64,000 nucleotides of DNA, taken from positions 27,685-91,684 of the forward strand of contig JADYXR010000197.1 in assembly GCA_021772095.1 (NCBI GenBank). Reading direction: 5' to 3'. How positions within the stretch are numbered: position 1 is the first letter of the stretch; the number at the start of each line of letters is the position of its first letter. The notes beneath the pieces were generated by a model, which ran no database searches, was not told the DNA's origin, and was given only the letters and a program-made list of their open reading frames with translations. The translations under genes and the position numbers were made by a program. Below are positions 57,635 through 64,000 of this stretch, in pieces. Source of the DNA: Candidatus Obscuribacter sp. GTDB taxonomy: Bacteria; Cyanobacteriota; Vampirovibrionia; Obscuribacterales; Obscuribacteraceae.

Positions 57635-57994
57635 CTAAACCGCCCGCATCGGTTGTTTTGGTCGCACCATATCGAGTGCTAATTCGCCTGAATCCAGGCG
57701 ATTTTCAGCTAGTCGAACGAGTTCTGTTGCAGAGACATCGAGCGCAACTGCCAGACGAAACATGTTTTTGACAGACAAGTTTCTGGCGCCGCGTTCAAGA
57801 TCTCCAATATATGACCGGTGAAGACCACTTCGTCTGGACAGCTCGCTCTGCGACAAATTCTTCTTCTTGCGACAGTCTCTGATTACTTCGCACAACGACA
57901 ATACGAGGCTCTCATATTCTGAATTATCCACGCGTATATTCCCCAAAAGAAAAACAAACCCAGTTCGATCTAACCACTCGTAGACGAATTCCAT
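57635..57994 (-). CDS. XRE-family transcriptional regulator
   Basis: IRDCRKKKNLSQSELSRRSGLHRSYIGDLERGARNLSVKNMFRLAVALDVSATEL. Confidence 0.88.
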   Translation of the reverse strand: MEFVYEWLDRTGFVFLLGNIRVDNSEYESLVLSLCEVIRDCRKKKNLSQSELSRRSGLHRSYIGDLERGARNLSVKNMFRLAVALDVSATELVRLAENRLDSGELALDMVRPKQPMRAV

Positions 57995-58332
57995 AACCCC
58001 CTTAAGAGTTAGGTTGTGCCATAAATTTCAGTCACACTATTGAGGCATTGCAGTTACTTTTTGTCACTAATTTGAGGGGTTGCGATTACTGTACAACACC
58101 GGAATACCCACCCTGCCGGGTTTAAATAACACTGGTCAAACTAAGTTTTGAATCTTGGAACAGACTTCGAGCGTTAGCGTCTCAAAAATAAGTTGCGATC
58201 AGTGTTCCCTAATGCATGGGTAAACACAGGATTTCGACTGTCGGTAGATGCGTCGCTACTTTTTATTAGACACTGCAAGTTTATTCGCAGAACTTTTGCA
58301 ATTTCCGTGCGGACGGGAGGAAACCAGAAACT

Positions 58333-58518
58333 ATGTACAACTCTTACTCAACTGATAATGCGCGCAGCGTTCCGCTCGTGCCTCTAATCTTAGGTCTCGG
58401 CGTGGCTTTCGTAGTTGGATTCGGAGCTCTATGTTATGCAAACGGCAACATCGGCAACGAGAATCCCGGAGCTAATCCAATGAAGCAGAGCATGCCATCA
58501 AACATGGCGAACAGCTAG
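58333..58518 (+). CDS. Small membrane or secreted protein (61 aa)
   Basis: gggagg RBS upstream of ATG; single hydrophobic helix VPLVPLILGLGVAFVVGFGALCYA. Confidence 0.6.
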   Translation: MYNSYSTDNARSVPLVPLILGLGVAFVVGFGALCYANGNIGNENPGANPMKQSMPSNMANS

Positions 58519-58554
58519 CAACGAACAGCTAGCAACGAACAGCTAGCAACGAAC
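58509..58554 (+). repeat. 14-bp tandem repeat gaacagctagcaac, 3.3 copies, overlapping the stop of the 61-aa ORF
   Basis: Three exact copies then gaac. Confidence 0.95.
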
Positions 58555-58592
58555 AAGCGGCCATCTGGAAGCGATCGCCGAGCTGCGGCGAA

Positions 58593-59549
58593 CTATTTGT
58601 CCGTTTCTTGATTGCGTTTTTGATCTTCGATCTCAGTCCAGGTTCCAAACCATCGGACAATTTTTCCATGATGGTCTCGCATCGCCACCGCTCGGGCTAA
58701 GTGCCAGCGATAACCTTGATTTTTAGCTACGCCAGCAGCGCGTTTGAGCCGAAATTCCACTTCGAGAGTTTCGCCGGTTACGAGCACTTCGCTCATCGTA
58801 TCCACAAAATTTTGCCGATCCTGGGGATGAATAAGCAACATCCACGCGTCGGTTTTGCTTTGTTCTACCGACAGTCCGCTGTATTCGAAAAAGCGATGGT
58901 TCCAGAAATAAACTGAAGCATCCGGATTGGCTGCAAAAACTATATGAGGAATCGCATCAGCAAGCGTGCTCAGTTGCGATTCGCTTTCTGCCAGTTCTTC
59001 CTGCGCGCGTTTCTGTGCTTGGATATCCGTTGTGGTACCAAACCATTTAGTCGATTTCGTTGAAGGGTCATAGAACGGAATGCTATGCATCAAATGCCAG
59101 AGGTATTCGCCCTGGTGGTTTTTGCATCGCAATTCCATGGAGAAACTGGAATTGGAAAGAGCCGCTTCATTGCCGCGATCCAGCGCTTCCTTTAAGTCAT
59201 CCGGATGCAGAACATTGACCCAAGCCCAACCATCATCCGAGTGGCGTGGCATTCCAGTGAACTCATAAAACCGATTATTAGCATGCGTCGTTTTACCTTC
59301 GCTGTCAGAAACCCACATCATGTGCGGCATCGCGGCAGTAAACATCAAAATCTGTTGCTGCAAAACCGGGTCGAGGTTGACCTGAGTGCTCGGCAAGAGG
59401 TCCGTTTTCCCGGAAGGTTTTTCCGACTGAGACTTTAAACGATTGAGTTCAGTTTCCAACCACTGAATCCGATCATATAGTTCCGTTCCTTCCGCGTAGG
59501 GAATTTCGGATCCACCTTGAATGTTGGAGGGATTTTGTTGATGCGCCAT
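58593..59549 (-). CDS. Tandem PAS-domain protein without output domain
   Basis: Coiled coil, then two PAS/PAC units (MPHMMWVSDSEGKTTHANNRFYEFTG; IPHIVFAANPDASVYFWNHRFFEYSG). Confidence 0.88.
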   Translation of the reverse strand: MAHQQNPSNIQGGSEIPYAEGTELYDRIQWLETELNRLKSQSEKPSGKTDLLPSTQVNLDPVLQQQILMFTAAMPHMMWVSDSEGKTTHANNRFYEFTGMPRHSDDGWAWVNVLHPDDLKEALDRGNEAALSNSSFSMELRCKNHQGEYLWHLMHSIPFYDPSTKSTKWFGTTTDIQAQKRAQEELAESESQLSTLADAIPHIVFAANPDASVYFWNHRFFEYSGLSVEQSKTDAWMLLIHPQDRQNFVDTMSEVLVTGETLEVEFRLKRAAGVAKNQGYRWHLARAVAMRDHHGKIVRWFGTWTEIEDQKRNQETDK

Positions 59550-59942
59550 GTCTAGTTTGATTCCCAGAATTGAGCGAGTGCCGGTTCTTTGGATTGTCAA
59601 GAATATCATGGAGGCGGTAATTGATTCGCTCTTCTGTAAGGTTTTGTAGGGGGAAGGTTTTTAATACGACAATTACTGAGTCAGGCTCAGGGTTTTTCCC
59701 ATTTTGACGTTTGATGAAAAACTCTAAGCTAATCTACATGAGAACTCCCAGTCACGCCTCGTCTAGCCAGCGGGGCGTTACTGCTTTTTGAGTTCGTTTA
59801 AAACTGCCGTGTTCATTTCCTCGCGGCCGATCTTCCGTTTAACTCAGCCCTGACGAACAGCTCCAAAATTTTGACGTTTCCTTTATGCCTCCGGGCTTTA
59901 AATTGGAAAAGTACTGGATGCGTTGACGGAGGCGCGAGGGTT

Positions 59943-60494
59943 ATGGAAATGTCTATCTTTTTCAAAAGTTTTTGGAGGTACCTGGTCGAATCCCCCGAAC
60001 ATATTCGCGAAGAACTGGTCAAGGAACTGCGTGAACGAATGCATCGCAAGGATGACGATTCTCCGAATCGTTTGTCTCTTGCGACGGAGGAGACAACCGA
60101 GTACTCGCATACACTGGCGAAATTGATAGTACGTGATCCAGACGCCCCAGCCTCCGTTTTATCTCGTTTGGCTTGCACCGGCAACGCAGAGATCCTGGAG
60201 AGAGTAGCCGAGCACACACGGACTAGTCCTTTCACTCTAGCCGAGCTTTCGAGAAGCGAGCACGCACATGTCAGAATGGCAGTCGCTGAAAACGCCAATA
60301 CACCAGAGCCGGTGTTATCCCAACTGGCTCGGGACGAACATCCGGATGTCAGATATCGCCTCGCAGAAAATCCAAATGTCTACGTGACGATCCTCGTGCA
60401 ACTCGAGGAGGACGACAATCCCTATGTCCGGATGAGAGCCAGTCAAACGCTTCGGCGCCTGGACTTCGGATACCAAACAGCGACTGCCGCCTGA
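59943..60494 (+). CDS. Leucine-rich-repeat-variant (LRV)-like protein
   Basis: Repeats DPDAPASVLSRLACTGNAEILERVAEH / TSPFTLAELSRSEHAHVRMAVAEN / TPEPVLSQLARDEHPDVRYRLAENPN. Confidence 0.75.
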   Translation: MEMSIFFKSFWRYLVESPEHIREELVKELRERMHRKDDDSPNRLSLATEETTEYSHTLAKLIVRDPDAPASVLSRLACTGNAEILERVAEHTRTSPFTLAELSRSEHAHVRMAVAENANTPEPVLSQLARDEHPDVRYRLAENPNVYVTILVQLEEDDNPYVRMRASQTLRRLDFGYQTATAA

Positions 60495-60581
60495 TATGTC
60501 GAGATCCACGGAGGTGATGATTATCGAATGATATAGTTGGACTGAACAATTTAAGGCTTGAAGTTATCCACCGAGGTCCTT

Positions 60582-61742
60582 GTGAACAGGATCGAAGAGA
60601 AAAAAAACACGACACCCGGCAAAGCTGGAAGCATCAACGAAGAAAGTGGCAAGGACTTTCAACCGTCGGTCAGCATTCTAAGCGTGCTTGGTGTCGTTTT
60701 TTGTACGACGGTCGCGGCTTATCTTCTCGAGTTGTTGGACCAGAGATTATCCATTCCGGTGCATTCCGCGAACATCGTCATGCCCTATCTATTGGGCGTC
60801 GTGTGGTCGGCATTGAAATTCGATCGAAAAATGGCAATCACGTCAGTGGTACTGAATGTGATATCGTTTTCGATTTATTATATTCGCCCGATTTCAGTTC
60901 AACAGCCGGATGATTTTGATTACGTTTTGATTTTTGTTGTCTTCCTGATTGTGACGATCCTGATCAACGAGCTTGCGTTTACGGCTCGGAAACAGGCAGA
61001 ACAACTGCGTGAAACCCAAGCGCAAATTGACAGAGAGCGTATGCGAAATACGCTTTTGCGATCTGTTTCGCATGATCTTCGCAGTCCGTTGTCGACGATC
61101 ATGGGCGCGTCGAGCAGTTTGTTGGACGCCACTGGAAGACAAGTTTCGATGGCGGATCGAAAAGAGTTGGCGCAGTCGATTTGCCGTGAGAGTAAACGGC
61201 TGGAACGGCAGGTCGGCAACCTTCTCGAGATGACGTCGCTTGAATCTGGTGGCTTGGTTTTAAACAAAGAATGGTATGCGCTCGATGAAATGTTGGGCAA
61301 CGCACTGACGTCGCTCGAGTCTTCACTTTGTGACAAAGATATCCAGATCGAAATCGCTGATGATGTACCGTTGGTTTTTGTGGATGGAGTTTTATTCGAA
61401 AAGGTGTTCATCAACTTAATTGAAAACTGCCTTAAATACGCGCCTTCCGAGAAGTATCGAGTATCTATTTCCAGAGTCGGTTCGACCGTTGAGACAGAAG
61501 TTTTTAACACCGGGAAACCGATTGAAGTTGGCGAAGAGAAAAAGATTTTCGACAAATTCTATCGCAGCGACAACTCTGTGAAAACTGATGGTGCCGGGCT
61601 TGGGCTGGCGATCTGCTATTCGATTTTGCATTTACACGACGGGCATATTTATGCAGTTCCAAAACTGACGAATGGCGTGTCGATGAAGTTTGCATTACCG
61701 ATTCCAAAAGATGTACCAACGATTGAATCTATCAAGGAGTAA
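60582..61742 (+). CDS. Sensor histidine kinase, KdpD C-terminal-like (DUF4118 TM + HisKA + HATPase)
   Basis: TM block as in KdpD, SVSHDLRSPLSTIMGASSSLLD, N box and GLGLAICYSIL; GTG 60582 has a better RBS than TTG 60558. Confidence 0.88.
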   Translation: MNRIEEKKNTTPGKAGSINEESGKDFQPSVSILSVLGVVFCTTVAAYLLELLDQRLSIPVHSANIVMPYLLGVVWSALKFDRKMAITSVVLNVISFSIYYIRPISVQQPDDFDYVLIFVVFLIVTILINELAFTARKQAEQLRETQAQIDRERMRNTLLRSVSHDLRSPLSTIMGASSSLLDATGRQVSMADRKELAQSICRESKRLERQVGNLLEMTSLESGGLVLNKEWYALDEMLGNALTSLESSLCDKDIQIEIADDVPLVFVDGVLFEKVFINLIENCLKYAPSEKYRVSISRVGSTVETEVFNTGKPIEVGEEKKIFDKFYRSDNSVKTDGAGLGLAICYSILHLHDGHIYAVPKLTNGVSMKFALPIPKDVPTIESIKE

Positions 61743-61745
61743 ACT

Positions 61746-62474
61746 TTGCCCGGAGAAGTCGCACCGCAACCGACCATATTGATAGTCGAAGATGAACCGG
61801 AGATTCGCAGATTTTTGCGTATCTCATTGGTGAATCACGGTTACACTTTGCTCGAAACTCCAAAAGGCGAAGAAGGGCTTACGCTGCTCGCCGAGAAGAA
61901 ACCGGCGCTTGTGATTCTCGATTTGGGATTGCCCGATCTCGATGGTGTTACTTTCACTCGACGGGCGCGCGAATGGAGTTCTGTACCAATCATTGTGTTG
62001 TCTGCTCGTACGCATGAGCAAGATAAAATTGACGCGCTCGAAGCTGGTGCTGATGACTACGTGACTAAACCGTTTGGAATTTTGGAACTGTTGGCGCGCA
62101 TCAAAGTGGCGTTTCGACACAGCGACAAAGTTGCGAGTTCGGCTGCGGAGGAACCGGTCTTCACCACAGGCGATATCAAAGTAGATCTGGCGAAAAGAAC
62201 AGTTTATGTGAAAGGCGAAGAAGTTCATTGCACGCCGATTGAATATCAAATCCTGACGATGCTCGTGAAGAATGCCGACCGCGTGGTGACGCAACAAGTT
62301 CTACTTCGCGAAATCTGGGGACCAGGACACGCCAAGCAAGGTCATTATTTACGCGTGTATGTTGGAACGTTGCGTCAAAAGTTAGAAGAACAATCGGCGC
62401 GGCCAAAATATTTGATCACAGAACCCGGCGTTGGCTATCGACTTCGTGTGATCGAAGAAACTAATGGCGGCTGA
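61746..62474 (+). CDS. KdpE-like OmpR-family response regulator
   Basis: REC domain with LVILDLGLPDLDG and trans_reg_C; 3 bp after the kinase stop; TTG start. Confidence 0.9.
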   Translation: MPGEVAPQPTILIVEDEPEIRRFLRISLVNHGYTLLETPKGEEGLTLLAEKKPALVILDLGLPDLDGVTFTRRAREWSSVPIIVLSARTHEQDKIDALEAGADDYVTKPFGILELLARIKVAFRHSDKVASSAAEEPVFTTGDIKVDLAKRTVYVKGEEVHCTPIEYQILTMLVKNADRVVTQQVLLREIWGPGHAKQGHYLRVYVGTLRQKLEEQSARPKYLITEPGVGYRLRVIEETNGG

Positions 62475-62637
62475 CGACGGATAGCGAAAGCACGCGATGC
62501 CACTTCTCCTTTTTCTGACATTGTTCGTTCGTTGAGAAGTAAACTATTGAAACCAACCGGAGCCGCTGAAAGCAAGCGAATCGAGCGCCGCTGAGCGATC
62601 GACGGTGGTAGTGAAATTGCTTCTTGTGCTAAGCGAG

Positions 62638-64000
62638 TTATTGAGACAGGATGTAGTTGGACAGCGTTCGGACGCCGAAACCAACTCCGCCTTTGCTCAG
62701 TTCATTTGCATTTTTCTCGGACCAGGCTACACCGGCGATATCGAGGTGAGCCCACGGTTTGCCTTCGACAAATTCCTTGAGGAACATAGCGCCGCATGAG
62801 CTGCCGGCTTCGCCGCGAGAACCGGCGTTGATCAAGTCGGCGATGTCGCTTTGCAAAGCTGACTTGTATTCATCGAATAACGGAAGCTGCCAATATTTTT
62901 CACCGGATTTTTCTCCGGCTATAATCAGTTGATTGATCAAATCTTGATTGGTGCCCATGATACCAGCGGCGACGCGTCCCAGAGCGGTAACGACAGCTCC
63001 TGTCAAAGTTGCGACGTCGATCAACTCATCGACTTTTTCTTTGATCGCATATGTCAACGCATCCGCTAAAACGAGTCGGCCTTCTGCGTCGGTGTTATTC
63101 ACTTCAACAGTTTTGCCGTTCATCGCGGTGATCACATCGCCCGGGTGGAGCGCGTTTCCGCCTGGCATGTTTTCAGTGGCTGCCACGACTGCGACTACTG
63201 AAACGTTCGGCTTCAATGCACCAATTACTTTCATGACACCAAGAACGCACGCCGCGCCTGACATGTCATACTTCATACGTTCCATGCCCTGAGCCGTTTT
63301 CAACGACAAACCGCCGGAATCGAACGTGATTCCTTTTCCGATAATGCCGATTGTTTTTTTAGATTTTGGTGCGGTGTACTTGAGGATAATGAATTTCGGC
63401 GGCTCATCTGCTCCGCGCGCGACGCCTAGGAACAGACCCATTCCCAACTTTTCCATCTGTTGAGTATTGAGAACGGTGCAGGTCATATTGTTATCACGAG
63501 CGATATCTTTTGCTTCGAGGGACAGTCTCGTTGGTGTCATATAGACTGGTGGCTCGGTGATTAGAGCGCGTGCAAATGTGGTGGCTTTTGCCAACTCTTC
63601 AGCCTCGCGCACCGCTTTTTGATACGCACGTGGCTCGACATTGACACCGGCTAGACTCATTGTGACAACGGATTTTTTCGCTGCCGCGGTTTTTGTTTTC
63701 GCTGTTCCGTTCTCAGACTTATCTTTTTGCGATTTATATTTATCGAAGTCAAAGCTGCCCAGTATCCAACCTTCTACGGCGGCACCTACTTGTTCAGCGG
63801 CAGTTGCGCGCTCTGCGGCACCGCCTGCAGTGGCAGGCGCTGGTGTCTTCTTGGCGCGTGCTTTGGTTTTGGAACTACTATCGGCGGCGGCACTTTCTTT
63901 ATCTCTCAAATAGAAAACGACTTTAGCGCTGCCGTTGCCCTTTACCTTGCGAGCCACAGTGGCAGCCACTCGACGAATGATGACCGAATTGTATTCATCC
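62638..64000 (-). CDS. pepA: Leucyl aminopeptidase (M17), 5' end beyond the window
   Basis: IGKGITFDSGGLSLK, NTDAEGRLVLADALTYA, LTGAVVTALG; frame stays open from GTG 63969 to the window edge (DEYNSVIIRR…). Confidence 0.93.
   Translation of the reverse strand, partial: DEYNSVIIRRVAATVARKVKGNGSAKVVFYLRDKESAAADSSSKTKARAKKTPAPATAGGAAERATAAEQVGAAVEGWILGSFDFDKYKSQKDKSENGTAKTKTAAAKKSVVTMSLAGVNVEPRAYQKAVREAEELAKATTFARALITEPPVYMTPTRLSLEAKDIARDNNMTCTVLNTQQMEKLGMGLFLGVARGADEPPKFIILKYTAPKSKKTIGIIGKGITFDSGGLSLKTAQGMERMKYDMSGAACVLGVMKVIGALKPNVSVVAVVAATENMPGGNALHPGDVITAMNGKTVEVNNTDAEGRLVLADALTYAIKEKVDELIDVATLTGAVVTALGRVAAGIMGTNQDLINQLIIAGEKSGEKYWQLPLFDEYKSALQSDIADLINAGSRGEAGSSCGAMFLKEFVEGKPWAHLDIAGVAWSEKNANELSKGGVGFGVRTLSNYILSQ

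Noticed and set aside
31830-58580. HIP1-type octamer GCGATCGC (seen near 31830, 43428, 46021 and 58574)
   Set aside because: Only a handful found in 64 kb, close to chance expectation; no cyanobacterial HIP1-style enrichment

Overview
64-kb bacterial chromosomal window with about 41 supported CDSs, two of them partial at the edges. I found no tRNA, rRNA, CRISPR array, phage or transposase. The envelope looks diderm (TolC family, copper oxidase, secreted TPR proteins). Gene content is loosely reminiscent of non-photosynthetic Cyanobacteria (Melainabacteria/Obscuribacterales), but that is only a guess. Confident families: multicopper oxidase + TolC operon, HipBA toxin-antitoxin, HmgA, ProC, quinone oxidoreductase, two DUF2207 membrane proteins, a KdpD-like kinase with a KdpE-like regulator, PepA (partial), and many TPR proteins. 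Most notable: (1) two giant secreted beta-solenoid proteins (1750 and 4039 aa), paralogous at both ends, whose FecR-like C-terminal module also occurs as a small 309-aa protein; the larger carries six long repeat units spaced about 0.76-0.95 kb apart. (2) A possible c-di-GMP locus: a REC*-HPt-REC*-REC-GGDEF protein near a Q/P-rich protein whose family, including a second copy 31 kb away, carries 24-residue motifs resembling MshEN c-di-GMP-binding motifs. (3) An unannotated 332-aa protein ending in an HNH-like motif, downstream of imperfect ~50-bp tandem repeats. All calls come from reading the sequence and the supplied ORFs; no database search was run.
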